From: Bacteroidales bacterium | GTDB taxonomy: Bacteria; Bacteroidota; Bacteroidia; Bacteroidales; UBA4417 | DNA: 64,000 bases | Reading direction: 5' to 3' | NCBI GenBank assembly: GCA_016707705.1 | Contig: JADJHD010000051.1 | Span: 62,001-126,000 of the forward strand | Part shown: positions 10,097-18,384 of the stretch, one piece after another | How positions within the stretch are numbered: position 1 is the stretch's first letter | How the letters are laid out: every line of letters begins with the position of its first letter | Program-made: the position numbers and the translations under genes | The notes under the pieces: model-generated | Seen by the model: the letters and a program-made list of their open reading frames with translations, nothing else | The model's database searches: none | What the model was told of the DNA's origin: nothing

Positions 10097-10104
10097 TATA
10101 TTTG
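10097..10104 (+). promoter_or_regulatory. Bacteroidota -7 promoter element for the cytochrome c gene
   Basis: TATATTTG matches TAnnTTTG. It lies 57 bp before the cytochrome ATG in an AT-rich gap. No clear -33 TTTG is at the expected spacing. Confidence 0.5.
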
Positions 10105-10160
10105 CAACCTAACTAAAGACCTCCTAACAAAGGAATGTTCCATTATTAATTGCAAAAACC

Positions 10161-10586
10161 ATGAAAAAAAACAGGAATCATTTCGTACTACTCACTGCTG
10201 CGGTATTCGCACTTCTCCTTGTTATCAACAAGCCAGTTGCTGCACAGGTAAAAGCAAAAGCTTGGCCTGTTCCTGAAGCAGAAAAAGCAAAAAAGTCAAC
10301 TGTAAAGATGACTGATGCGGCTGTTATTGCCTCCGGTAAGGAACTGTGGATGAAGCATTGTAAATCATGTCATGGAGCCAAAGGATTGGGCGATGGTGCA
10401 AAAGCTGCCACACTGAAGACCTTACCTGGTGATTTCAGCACTGCAGAATTCCAGAAATCAACCGATGGTGAACTTCATTACAGAGTTAGCAAAGGAAGGG
10501 ATGAAATGCCGGCATACGACAAGAAAATTCCTGATGCTGCTGATATGTGGGCTGTTGTTGCCTTCATGCGGACCCTGAAAAAGTAA
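10161..10586 (+). CDS. Periplasmic monohaem cytochrome c
   Basis: 141 residues. The signal peptide (about 1-29, ending VAAQ) is followed by a Lys/Ala-rich linker and one class I cytochrome c domain. The haem site CKSCH is at residues 67-71. The likely axial Met is in EMPAY near residue 116, and a short C-terminal helix contains MWAVVAFMRTL. It is a small soluble electron carrier, but the sequence does not show its donor or acceptor. It has its own TAnnTTTG element and a strong terminator just after the stop, so it is a single-gene unit. The ATG at 10161 gives a normal lysine-rich signal peptide. Confidence 0.9.
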   Translation: MKKNRNHFVLLTAAVFALLLVINKPVAAQVKAKAWPVPEAEKAKKSTVKMTDAAVIASGKELWMKHCKSCHGAKGLGDGAKAATLKTLPGDFSTAEFQKSTDGELHYRVSKGRDEMPAYDKKIPDAADMWAVVAFMRTLKK

Positions 10587-10606
10587 GCATTACATAAAAT
10601 CTGAAG

Positions 10607-10637
10607 AGCCGGTATTCAATTGACTACCGGCTTTTTT
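10607..10637 (+). terminator. Rho-independent terminator after the cytochrome c gene
   Basis: Perfect 8-bp inverted repeat AGCCGGTA (10607-10614) / TACCGGCT (10625-10632) followed by a T run. Confidence 0.85.
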
Positions 10638-10703
10638 ATTGCCATTGTCAGAAGAATTGATTTACAGGGAATTTTCGGGATAAAATTCTCCCCCTGATTT
10701 GGG

Positions 10704-10734
10704 AAAAAAAAAGAACCTTGCGTTGCAAGGTTCT
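10704..10734 (-). terminator. Rho-independent terminator after glnS/tRNA-Gln
   Basis: On the minus strand, AGAACCTTG and its complement (10712-10720 and 10726-10734, 5-nt loop) form a 9-bp stem followed by a run of Ts (A run at 10704-10712 on the plus strand). It sits 5 bp beyond the encoded CCA of tRNA-Gln. Confidence 0.85.
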
Positions 10735-10738
10735 AGTA

Positions 10739-10814
10739 TGGTTGTCCGACCAGGTCTCGAACCTGGACTCTTCTGATCCAGAATCAGACGTGTTGCCAAT
10801 TACACCATCGGACA
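10739..10814 (-). tRNA. tRNA-Gln (anticodon CTG), CCA encoded
   Basis: The minus strand folds as a full cloverleaf: 7-bp acceptor TGTCCGA/TCGGACA, anticodon stem TCTGA/TCAGA with loop TTCTGGA, giving anticodon CTG (codon CAG), and a GTTCGA T-loop. The discriminator is A and CCA follows directly at 10739-10741. The gene lies 50 bp downstream of the glnS stop on the same strand, before a shared terminator. Confidence 0.95.
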
Positions 10815-10864
10815 AATTGAGGGCACAAAAATATAAAAGATTTCAAAATGTGCCCTAGTTTTTA

Positions 10865-12577
10865 TTATTTTTCTGCTTGCCCGATTTTTGCCCAGTTATC
10901 CTTGAGTGGAACAGTGCGATTAAAAACAGGCTTCCCGCTTACAGAATCAAGGTCTGCACAGAAATATCCAAGGCGCTCAAACTGGTAACGGTCACCGGGT
11001 TTTGCTGCTCCAAGTGAGGGTTCTGCGAAGGCTGTGATGGTTTTTAAAGAATCAGGGTTGAGGAAATCCTTGAAATTTTGACCTTCTTCGAGGTCATCAG
11101 GGTTCTCTTTTACGAATAATCTGTCGTAGAGACGAACTTCCAAAGGCAGTGCATGTTTAGCAGAAACCCAATGCAGGGTACCTTTCACTTTTTTATTGCT
11201 ATTGGGCATTCCTCTCTTGGTGTCGGCCTCGTATATACAGTGAATTTCTGTAATCTGTCCGTTTTCGTCCTTAACAATGGATTCGCAACGAATAACATAG
11301 CCGTATTTAAGGCGGACTTCTCCACCGGGTTTCAGGCGGAAAAACTTATTTGGAGGATCTTCCATGAAGTCTTCGCGTTCGATGTACAGTTCCCTTGAGA
11401 AAGGAATACTGCGCATTCCGGCATCCGGGTCTTCAGGATTGTTGATTGCTTCAAGGATTTCTTCTTCCCCTTCCGGGTAATTGTCCAGAATCAGTTTAAC
11501 AGGATTCATGACGGCCATAGCCCGGTTTGAACGCTTATTCAGATCCTCCCGAATGCAGAATTCAAGAAGTGCAACATCTATTACCTGATCACGCTTGGCA
11601 ATGCCGATGATGTCAGCGAAATTCCTGATTGCTTCAGCTGTAAAGCCCCTGCGTCTTAAGCCGCATATAGTCGGCATTCGGGGATCATCCCAACCATTAA
11701 CGATTCCTTCATTGACCAGCTGCAACAATTTACGCTTGCTCATCACGGTATAGGTGAGGTTGAGCCTGGCAAATTCAATCTGTTGGGGACGATACTCACC
11801 TTCAGCAACCTGCTGCAGGTACCATTCATACAAGGGACGGTGAATTTCAAATTCCAGAGTACAGATAGAATGGGTAATGCCTTCCAGATAATCGCTTTGT
11901 CCGTGAGCATAGTCGTACATTGGATAGATGCACCATTTATCACCTGTACGATGATGATCGGTATGGATAATCCTGTACATGATAGGGTCACGCATCAGCA
12001 TGTTCGGATGTGCCATATCAAGTTTAGCCCTCAGAACTTTGGTTCCGTCTGCAAATTCTCCGTTTTTCATGCGGGTAAAGAGGTCCAGATTTTCTTCAAC
12101 CGAACGGCTTCTGAATGGACTTTCTTTCCCGGGTCTGGTTACGGTTCCCCTGTATTCACTGATTTGTTCGGCATTCAGATCGTCAACATAAGCATTGCCT
12201 TCGCGGATCATTTTCACAGCCCATTCGTAGAGCTGTTCAAAATAATCAGAAGCATAGAAAAGGCGGTCATCCCAGTCGAAACCGAGCCAGCGGACATCTT
12301 CCATGATACTGTCTACATACTCGGTATCTTCCTTGGTAGGATTGGTATCGTCGAACCTGAGATTGGCCTTTCCGTTGTATTTGGTGGCGGTTCCGAAATT
12401 CAGGCATATTGATTTTGCATGTCCTATATGCAGGTATCCGTTGGGTTCCGGCGGGAAGCGTGTGTGAACACGACCCCCATTTTTATTGTTACGTATGTCT
12501 TCATCTATCATCTGGTGGATGAAGTTTACTGGTGCCTTCACCTCCCCTGCCGGGGAATTGGTTGTCTCTTCTGTCAT
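10865..12577 (-). CDS. glnS: Glutamine--tRNA ligase
   Basis: 570-residue class I synthetase charging tRNA-Gln. The HIGH motif is exact (H50-I-G-H53 within [10 protein letters not shown]) and the KMSKS-type loop is MSKRK near residue 279. Acidic and Gln-rich beta-barrel domains follow, as in bacterial GlnRS of the eukaryote-derived type. The ATG at 12577 gives the usual short N-terminal extension before the catalytic domain. The tRNA-Gln gene lies downstream on the same strand before one terminator, so synthetase and substrate may be co-transcribed. Its upstream side faces the repeat field at 12.7-13.7 kb. Confidence 0.97.
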   Translation of the reverse strand: MTEETTNSPAGEVKAPVNFIHQMIDEDIRNNKNGGRVHTRFPPEPNGYLHIGHAKSICLNFGTATKYNGKANLRFDDTNPTKEDTEYVDSIMEDVRWLGFDWDDRLFYASDYFEQLYEWAVKMIREGNAYVDDLNAEQISEYRGTVTRPGKESPFRSRSVEENLDLFTRMKNGEFADGTKVLRAKLDMAHPNMLMRDPIMYRIIHTDHHRTGDKWCIYPMYDYAHGQSDYLEGITHSICTLEFEIHRPLYEWYLQQVAEGEYRPQQIEFARLNLTYTVMSKRKLLQLVNEGIVNGWDDPRMPTICGLRRRGFTAEAIRNFADIIGIAKRDQVIDVALLEFCIREDLNKRSNRAMAVMNPVKLILDNYPEGEEEILEAINNPEDPDAGMRSIPFSRELYIEREDFMEDPPNKFFRLKPGGEVRLKYGYVIRCESIVKDENGQITEIHCIYEADTKRGMPNSNKKVKGTLHWVSAKHALPLEVRLYDRLFVKENPDDLEEGQNFKDFLNPDSLKTITAFAEPSLGAAKPGDRYQFERLGYFCADLDSVSGKPVFNRTVPLKDNWAKIGQAEK

Positions 12578-12725
12578 GATTCTATAACTGAATGGAAACC
12601 TTTGAATCAGGGTCTCCGGATTTTTTGCAAAAGTACAAGGTTCGGTTCAATATCGGGGAAGTGAGGGTGATTTTACTTGCGCCTGGATTATGAAATGAAC
12701 TGATGCCCGTTTATGTAAATGTGTA

Positions 12726-13378
12726 TAGAGGGGGAGAGATGGGGAGACAATGGGACGGGGAGACAATGGGACGGGGGGACAAGGAGAATTAAGAATTGTC
12801 CTGACAATTGGAAAGCAGCTGTCACACTGAGCTTGTCGAAGTGTCTTAGATCGCAGCACAATCCAAATCAGTCCGCCAGTAGATGGAGGAACTGGGTATT
12901 TCTGATTGCGGGTTGCGGGGGAGAGATGGGGAGACTATGGGACGGGGGGACAAGGAGAATTGAGAATTGTCCTGACAATTGGAAAGCAGCTGTCACACTG
13001 AGCTTGTCGAAGTGTTTTAGATCGAAGTACAATCCAGATCAGTCCGCCAGTAGATGGAGGAACTGGGTATTTCTGATTGCGGGTTGCGGGGAATGATGGG
13101 GAGACTATGGGACGGGGGGACAAGGAGAATTGAGAATTGTCCTGACAATTGGAAAGCAGCTGTCACACTGAGCTTGTCGAAGTGTCTTAGATCGAAGTAC
13201 AATCCAGATCAGTCCGCCAGTAGATGGAGGAACTGGGTATTTCTGATTGCGGGTTGCGGGGGAGAGATGGGGAGACAATGGGACGGGGGGACAAGGAGAA
13301 TTGAGAATTGTCCTGACAATTGGAAAGCAGCTGTCACACTGAGCTTGTCGAAGTGTTTTAGATCGCAGCACAATCCAA
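12726..13378. repeat. 171-bp tandem repeat array, about 3.5-4 copies, G-rich
   Basis: The marker AAGGAGAATT starts at 12781, 12952, 13122 and 13293, giving periods of 171, 170 and 171 bp. Each unit carries: a purine run with several GGG/GGGG tracts; the short palindrome AATTGTC-CT-GACAATT (first copy 12794-12809); CACACTGAGCTTGTCGAAG; and a GATGGAGGAACTGGG...TTGCGG segment. Copies differ at only a few positions. The last copy stops after the CTTGTCGAAG module. Apparent reading frames here are low-complexity and repeat-driven; I do not regard them as genes. Confidence 0.9.
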
Positions 13379-13379
13379 C

Positions 13380-13670
13380 CCCGAACCCCGAACAATCACT
13401 ACTAACAACTAATAACTCCCAAGGCACGAATTAGCAAATGAACTCAAGGCTTGCAAGGGCAGAAAACCAACTAACAACTCCCCCTTCGCACAATCAACCC
13501 TTTGCAACCCCGAACCTTAAACCCCGCACAATCACAACTAACAACTAACAAGTCCCAAGGCACGAATTAGCAAATGAACTCAAGGCTTGCAAGGGCAGAA
13601 ACCCAACTAACAACTCCCCCTTCGCACAATCAACCCTTTTGCAACCCCGAACCCCGAACCCCGAACTTTT
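13380..13670. repeat. Direct repeat of about 136 bp, two copies, with ACCCCGA heptads
   Basis: The segment beginning CCCAAGGCACGAATTAGC occurs at about 13418 and 13554 (period 136), and nearly identical sequence continues for some 85 bp (TTGCAAGGGCAGAAA, then AACTCCCCCTTCGCACAATC). It is interspersed with tandem AACCCCGA heptads (for example 13644-13668). No gene is visible between glnS and folB apart from these repeats. Confidence 0.85.
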
Positions 13671-13698
13671 CCCAACGGCTGAAGTATGGGAAAAAAAG

Positions 13699-13706
13699 TA
13701 AATTTG
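13699..13706 (+). promoter_or_regulatory. Bacteroidota -7 promoter element for folB
   Basis: TAAATTTG matches TAnnTTTG, 20 bp before the folB ATG, immediately after the repeat field. The -33 region has no clear TTTG. Confidence 0.5.
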
Positions 13707-13725
13707 TTCATTAAGAAATAACGCT

Positions 13726-14091
13726 ATGGGACTTATACAGATTGAAGGAATGGAATTCTTCGCCTATCACGGGTGTTTTAAGGAAGAAAGAGTGATTGGA
13801 ACAAGGTTTTTGGTGGATCTGGCTATTGAAGCAGAAACAACCGAGGCAGAAGCAGAGGATGATCTTCATAAAACCGTGAATTATCAGGCAGTTTATAAGC
13901 TTGTAAAAGCTGAAATGGCTATAAAATCCCATCTTCTGGAGCATGTCGGCAAGAGGATACTTGACGTTATTTTTGCAAATCATCCGGAAGCCCTTCATGT
14001 GAAGGTAAAAATCATGAAACTGAACCCGTCCCTTGCCGAAGGCGGAAAGGTTAAGCATGTAAGCGTGACTCTCGAAAGAAGCAAAAAATAG
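13726..14091 (+). CDS. folB: Dihydroneopterin aldolase
   Basis: 121 residues, the usual size. It acts in folate synthesis, cleaving 7,8-dihydroneopterin to 6-hydroxymethyl-dihydropterin and glycolaldehyde. The N-terminal FFAYHGCFKEE matches the conserved GxxAYHGxxxxE family signature. The NYQAVYKLV helix and the C-terminal strand VKIMKLNPSL (lysine expected to be catalytic) are also present. The ATG follows directly on a promoter element. A small Cys-rich gene follows on the same strand after 65 bp. Confidence 0.92.
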   Translation: MGLIQIEGMEFFAYHGCFKEERVIGTRFLVDLAIEAETTEAEAEDDLHKTVNYQAVYKLVKAEMAIKSHLLEHVGKRILDVIFANHPEALHVKVKIMKLNPSLAEGGKVKHVSVTLERSKK

Positions 14092-14156
14092 CAGCAGTCG
14101 GTGATTTAATGATGCCGGAGATGTGACGTAAACCAAATCCCAAACGAAAAAAAGCC

Positions 14157-14345
14157 ATGCCAGAGAACAGAAATGAAGAAACCAAGAAATGCCCCCGCTG
14201 TGGAGCAGAATTCTTATGTTCATCATCGTCCAGATGCTGGTGCTATGAATATGATATTCCGGTTGAACAGCTTGAAACTCTTGAACGGGAATATAATTCA
14301 TGCCTTTGTCCGGAATGCCTTAAACTTTATAGCCGGCCTTCATGA
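14157..14345 (+). CDS. Cysteine-rich CWC family protein
   Basis: 62 residues with eight cysteines: CPRC, a lone C in EFLC, CWC and CLCPEC. This matches the small Cys-rich CWC family, presumably a metal (zinc) binding protein; the role is unknown. There is no signal peptide, so it is cytoplasmic. It stands between folB and tRNA-Cys on the same strand and may be transcribed with folB. The shortness would make it easy to miss, but the regular CxxC spacing supports a real gene. Confidence 0.8.
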   Translation: MPENRNEETKKCPRCGAEFLCSSSSRCWCYEYDIPVEQLETLEREYNSCLCPECLKLYSRPS

Positions 14346-14355
14346 CAATTTCTCA

Positions 14356-14385
14356 TTGCAATTTTGTTGAAAACTTCTATATTTG
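14356..14385 (+). promoter_or_regulatory. Promoter of tRNA-Cys (-33 TTG and -7 TATATTTG)
   Basis: TTG at 14356-14358, 19 bp, then TATATTTG at 14378-14385. This is the best full match to the Bacteroidota promoter in the window. It predicts a start near 14392, just before the tRNA at 14396. Confidence 0.75.
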
Positions 14386-14395
14386 CAGCCGCTAA

Positions 14396-14466
14396 GGTAT
14401 CATGGCCGAGCGGTTAGGCAACGGTCTGCAAAACCGTGTACAGCGGTTCGAATCCGCTTGATACCT
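14396..14466 (+). tRNA. tRNA-Cys (anticodon GCA)
   Basis: 71-nt cloverleaf: acceptor GGTATCA/TGATACC, discriminator T, anticodon stem with loop CTGCAAA (anticodon GCA), T-loop GTTCGAA. CCA is not encoded (CCG follows). Confidence 0.95.
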
Positions 14467-14469
14467 CCG

Positions 14470-14497
14470 GGCTTCCTCAAAAGGGAAGCCTTTTTTT
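14470..14497 (+). terminator. Rho-independent terminator of tRNA-Cys
   Basis: GGCTTCC (14470-14476) pairs with GGAAGCC (14484-14490), followed by seven Ts. Confidence 0.85.
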
Positions 14498-14587
14498 ATT
14501 CCTGTTTCAGCTAATCATGCATTGATTCTACCGATGGTACATGGAATTCTTTAGTTTTACGTGAAATTTCGATTAAAGCGAAAGATC

Positions 14588-16048
14588 ATGCCAGATGTTA
14601 ACTCAACCGTTCGGTTTTTACTGGGGAATGAACCTGTTGAAATCGTTCTGAACGGCCAAAGCGGGTATTTACCATCCACTACTGTTCTGAATTACCTCCG
14701 CTCCCTTCATGACCATAAGGGTGTGAAAGAGGGTTGTGCCGAAGGAGATTGCGGCGCCTGCACAGTAGTTGCAGCCATTCCCACAGACTCAAAAACGCTC
14801 AGGTACGTGGCTGTTAATTCATGCCTGGTATTTCTGCCCTGGCTGCATGGAAAGCAGCTTATAACTGTTGAAAATCTGTCCAGCGATAAGAATTTACATC
14901 CCGTCCAGCAATGGATGGTTGAGCATTATGGCAGTCAGTGCGGGTTTTGCACTCCGGGAATTGTAATGTCACTGTTTTCACTGTACAAGGGTAATCTTCC
15001 TGCTGACAGGTCAACTGCAATCAGCTCGATGAGTGGAAACCTCTGCAGATGTACCGGTTATCAGCCTATACTCGATGTTGCCGTCAAATCCCTGCAGTCG
15101 GTTGGGAAAGATCAGTTTTCGGCAAAAGAAGAAGAAGTTGCTGGATATCTGCTATCTCTCCAATCCCAATCTCTTGAACTGAAATCTTCAATTCAATTGT
15201 ATCATAAACCCGGGAATCTGAATGAGGCTCTTGCTCAAAGAAAAAACCACCCTTCTGCCCTGCTTTCAACTGGAGCCACAGATCTGGCTCTCAGACAAAG
15301 CAAGAAGTTCGAGCTGCTGCCTGAAATACTGGATCTTTCCGGACTACAGGAACTGGATTTCTGCAGGGAAGAGGCAGATTGCTGGATAATCGGAGCAGGA
15401 ACACCTATAAACGATATTTGGAGCAAACTGGGCAAAAGCATACCGGTGCTGGATGAGGTATTTAGCGTCTTTGCATCGCACCAGATCCGCAATCTGGCTA
15501 CCATAGCAGGTAACATAGGTTCCGCATCTCCCATTGGTGACCTTATTCCGGTAATGATCAGCCTTGAAGCCGGCATTATCCTGAAAAGCAATTCGGGTGA
15601 AAGGGAGATGCCAGTGGAGGATTTTATCACAGGATACAGAACTACTGAGCTGAAACCGGATGAAATTATTCATTCATTCCGTATACCCAAAAGTGCTATT
15701 TCACATACCATAAGGTTCTTCAAGGTATCGAAACGACGCGAACTGGATATCTCAACAGTAAGCATGTCGGCCAGGCTTGAATTTAACAGCAATGGAAGTA
15801 TTGATAAGGCTATCCTTGCCTTTGGTGGAATGGCTGCCAAAACATCACGGGCAAGCACTGCAGAGAAATATCTGAAAGGAAAGGAATGGAACAGTGAAAC
15901 CTCTGAGGAAGCCGCCAAACTGGTAACTGAAGAATTCAATCCCATTTCAGATGCCCGTTCGGGAAAGGAAGCCCGAAAAATAATGGCAGGAAATCTGCTT
16001 CGAAAATTGTACGTTGAAACTACCTCAAATATCAGGCAAGATGCATAG
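14588..16048 (+). CDS. xdhA: Xanthine dehydrogenase-type small subunit (2Fe-2S and FAD)
   Basis: 486 residues from the ATG at 14588. A GTG nine codons upstream is possible, but it overlaps a TAGTTTTA promoter-like element. Domains in order: plant-type 2Fe-2S ferredoxin with CAEGDCGAC; a second [2Fe-2S] helical domain with GFCTPG and GNLCRCTGY; a FAD-binding PCMH-like domain with TIAGNIGSASPIGDL; and a CO-dehydrogenase flavoprotein C-terminal domain. It passes electrons from the molybdenum subunit encoded next (8-nt overlap) to NAD or another acceptor. Purine oxidation is the family's usual role, but the exact substrate is not proven by sequence. No xdhC maturation gene is adjacent. Confidence 0.88.
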   Translation: MPDVNSTVRFLLGNEPVEIVLNGQSGYLPSTTVLNYLRSLHDHKGVKEGCAEGDCGACTVVAAIPTDSKTLRYVAVNSCLVFLPWLHGKQLITVENLSSDKNLHPVQQWMVEHYGSQCGFCTPGIVMSLFSLYKGNLPADRSTAISSMSGNLCRCTGYQPILDVAVKSLQSVGKDQFSAKEEEVAGYLLSLQSQSLELKSSIQLYHKPGNLNEALAQRKNHPSALLSTGATDLALRQSKKFELLPEILDLSGLQELDFCREEADCWIIGAGTPINDIWSKLGKSIPVLDEVFSVFASHQIRNLATIAGNIGSASPIGDLIPVMISLEAGIILKSNSGEREMPVEDFITGYRTTELKPDEIIHSFRIPKSAISHTIRFFKVSKRRELDISTVSMSARLEFNSNGSIDKAILAFGGMAAKTSRASTAEKYLKGKEWNSETSEEAAKLVTEEFNPISDARSGKEARKIMAGNLLRKLYVETTSNIRQDA

Positions 16049-18368
16049 CAAATCCAATATTGATGCGGATTCCCAGCATCATGAAAGCGCTGTTTCCCAT
16101 GTCACCGGGAAAGCCCTTTTTATCGATGATATTGCAGAGCCTGCAGGAATGCTTTATGGACAGGTTCTATTCAGTCCTGTAGCTAAAGGAAGGCTGCTGG
16201 GCATTGATTACGATGAAGCCGCCAAGGTTCCAGGAGTACATGCAATACTGACTGCTAAGGATATTCCGGGTGAAAACCAGCTCGGTCCGGTTATACACGA
16301 TGAGCCTTGCCTGGCAAATGATGAACTGAATTGTATCGGACAGGCGATTTGTCTAATTGCAGCTGAATCGCAGGAAGTTGCACGATATGCTGCCAGACTG
16401 ATAAAACTTCAAATTGAAGAGGAAGAACCCATCCTCGACATACAAACTGCCATTGAGAAGGACTCATTTTTCGGTCCTGCAAGGGTTATCCAAACCGGAA
16501 ACCCTGAAGAAATCCTTCCCTCCTGCCCTTTTTATATCGAAGGAGAGCTTGAAACAGGAGGACAGGAGCATTGGTATCTTGAAACCCAGGCCAGTCTTTG
16601 CATTCCCGGGGAAAACAGGGAAATGCTTGTGCACTGCTCGTCCCAGCATCCTTCCGAAACACAGGCTATTGTAGCTGAAGTATTGGGAATAGGAAGGAAT
16701 ATGGTTACCGCGGAGGTTAAACGCATGGGCGGAGGTTTTGGAGGCAAGGAAACACAGGCAAATCATATTGCTGCCTGGGCTGCCCTGCTTGCTGATGCCA
16801 GCAAGCGTCCGGTAAAGATCCGCCTGACCCGTGATGAGGATCAGCGATACACCGGAAAGCGCCATCCATTCCTCGGTAAGTACAAAGCCGGATTCAATGA
16901 AAAGGGAGAATTGCTGGCTGTTTCGGTTCAGCTATTCAGCAATGGAGGATGTGCAACCGACCTCAGCTGGGCTATCCTTGAAAGAGCCCTGTTTCACATC
17001 GACAATGCCTACTACATCCCAAACCTGTTTGTTTCCGGAAGGGTTTGCAAGACCAATCTCCCTTCAAATACTGCATTTCGTGGATTCGGCGGTCCGCAGG
17101 GCATGGCGGTGATTGAGCATATCATGGATTCAATTGCAAGGAAACTGAAGCTTGATCCTGCACAGGTTAGATTCAGCAACTTCTACACTACCGGGGAAAA
17201 GGCTGTTACCCATTATGGCAAAGCGGTAGAGAACAACCGGCTGCAACTGATGTTTGAGCGACTGATGCTTTCATCTTCCTATGAATTACGGAGGAAGGAA
17301 ATTGAAGCTTTCAATGCTAAAAATGAAACCCGGAAACGAGGGATTGCCCTCACTCCTATCAAATTCGGAATCTCCTTTACCACCAGTTTCCTGAATCAGG
17401 CCGGTGCATTGGTGAATATCTATCAGGATGGAACAGTCACGGTGAATCATGGTGGAACTGAGATGGGACAAGGGCTTCACACCAAAATGAAGCAGGTGGC
17501 AGCAAAGGAATTGGGTATTTCAGCAGAGTTTGTAAGGGTGGAATCAACAAATACCGGAAAAATCCCGAATACCTCCGCTACTGCAGCCTCATCTGGTTCC
17601 GACCTGAATGGAATGGCGATTCAGCTTGCCGTGACAAAACTGAAAACCAGGCTTTCGGAAGTAGCTGCAACATTATTTGCGGCTGAATACAAGAAGGAAA
17701 TCAAGGCTGAGGATATTGTCTTTGGAAATGACAAGGTAAGTTCATCGACCTACCCAGAAATTTCCATTCCATTTCCTCAACTGATCGCCAAAGCATACCT
17801 CATGCAGACCGGACTTAGCGCCACAGGTTACTACCGTACTCCCGGAATTCACTGGGACAAGGACAAGGGTCGTGGAAATCCCTTTTACTATTTTGCTTTC
17901 GGAATGGCTGTTTCGGAGGTGGAAGTTGATCTTCTGAACGGATTTGTAAAGTTGCTGCGTGCTGATATTCTCCATGATGTTGGTAATTCCATGAATCCTG
18001 AAATAGATCTCGGACAAATCAGGGGCGGATTTATACAGGGTGTGGGCTGGATAATCACGGAAGATCTCAGGTATGATTCAAAAGGAACCCTTCTGAATGC
18101 ATCTCCTGACACCTACAAAATCCCTGTAATGGATGATATTCCGGCAGAGTTTAATGTAGAACTTCTGGAATCAATGCCAAATCCCGGGACGATTCACGGA
18201 AGCAAGGCTGTTGGAGAACCCCCTTTCATGCTTTCGCTTTCAGTTTGGATGGCAATCAGGGAAGCCGTTTCAGCAACTACTGCCGAATCAACTGAAATTT
18301 CCCTGGGCATTCCGGCCACAAATGAAAATATCCTGCTCTGTATTGAAGAGCTGAAGAAAAGAAGTTAA
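16041..18368 (+). CDS. xdhB: Xanthine dehydrogenase-type large subunit (molybdopterin binding)
   Basis: 775 residues from the ATG at 16041, which overlaps the xdhA stop by 8 nt; a start nine codons upstream is also open. It has the two-domain aldehyde oxidase/xanthine dehydrogenase molybdopterin fold. Visible signatures are ESAVSHVTGKA near the N-terminus, GGGFGGKE, AFRGFGGPQG, GTEMGQGLH and, near the C-terminus, GEPPF, whose Glu corresponds to the conserved catalytic glutamate. It oxidises hydroxylatable purines or aldehydes at a Mo-cofactor. The cytosolic heterodimer with the preceding product is inferred from the gene overlap. Confidence 0.88.
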   Translation: MHSKSNIDADSQHHESAVSHVTGKALFIDDIAEPAGMLYGQVLFSPVAKGRLLGIDYDEAAKVPGVHAILTAKDIPGENQLGPVIHDEPCLANDELNCIGQAICLIAAESQEVARYAARLIKLQIEEEEPILDIQTAIEKDSFFGPARVIQTGNPEEILPSCPFYIEGELETGGQEHWYLETQASLCIPGENREMLVHCSSQHPSETQAIVAEVLGIGRNMVTAEVKRMGGGFGGKETQANHIAAWAALLADASKRPVKIRLTRDEDQRYTGKRHPFLGKYKAGFNEKGELLAVSVQLFSNGGCATDLSWAILERALFHIDNAYYIPNLFVSGRVCKTNLPSNTAFRGFGGPQGMAVIEHIMDSIARKLKLDPAQVRFSNFYTTGEKAVTHYGKAVENNRLQLMFERLMLSSSYELRRKEIEAFNAKNETRKRGIALTPIKFGISFTTSFLNQAGALVNIYQDGTVTVNHGGTEMGQGLHTKMKQVAAKELGISAEFVRVESTNTGKIPNTSATAASSGSDLNGMAIQLAVTKLKTRLSEVAATLFAAEYKKEIKAEDIVFGNDKVSSSTYPEISIPFPQLIAKAYLMQTGLSATGYYRTPGIHWDKDKGRGNPFYYFAFGMAVSEVEVDLLNGFVKLLRADILHDVGNSMNPEIDLGQIRGGFIQGVGWIITEDLRYDSKGTLLNASPDTYKIPVMDDIPAEFNVELLESMPNPGTIHGSKAVGEPPFMLSLSVWMAIREAVSATTAESTEISLGIPATNENILLCIEELKKRS

Positions 18369-18384
18369 GAAATTGGGATTCTGG

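Noticed and set aside
11783..12412. 209-codon frame opposite glnS
   Set aside because: Antisense shadow of a well-supported synthetase; no promoter and no recognisable motif.
12719..13434. Several plus- and minus-strand reading frames of 60-126 codons across the 171-bp repeats
   Set aside because: They arise only because the repeat period is divisible by three; the translations are repetitive, low-complexity and present in several frames, with no start or RBS context.
12726..13670. Possible CRISPR array
   Set aside because: Repeat units of 171 and 136 bp are far longer than CRISPR repeats, spacers are absent (units abut), and there are no cas genes.
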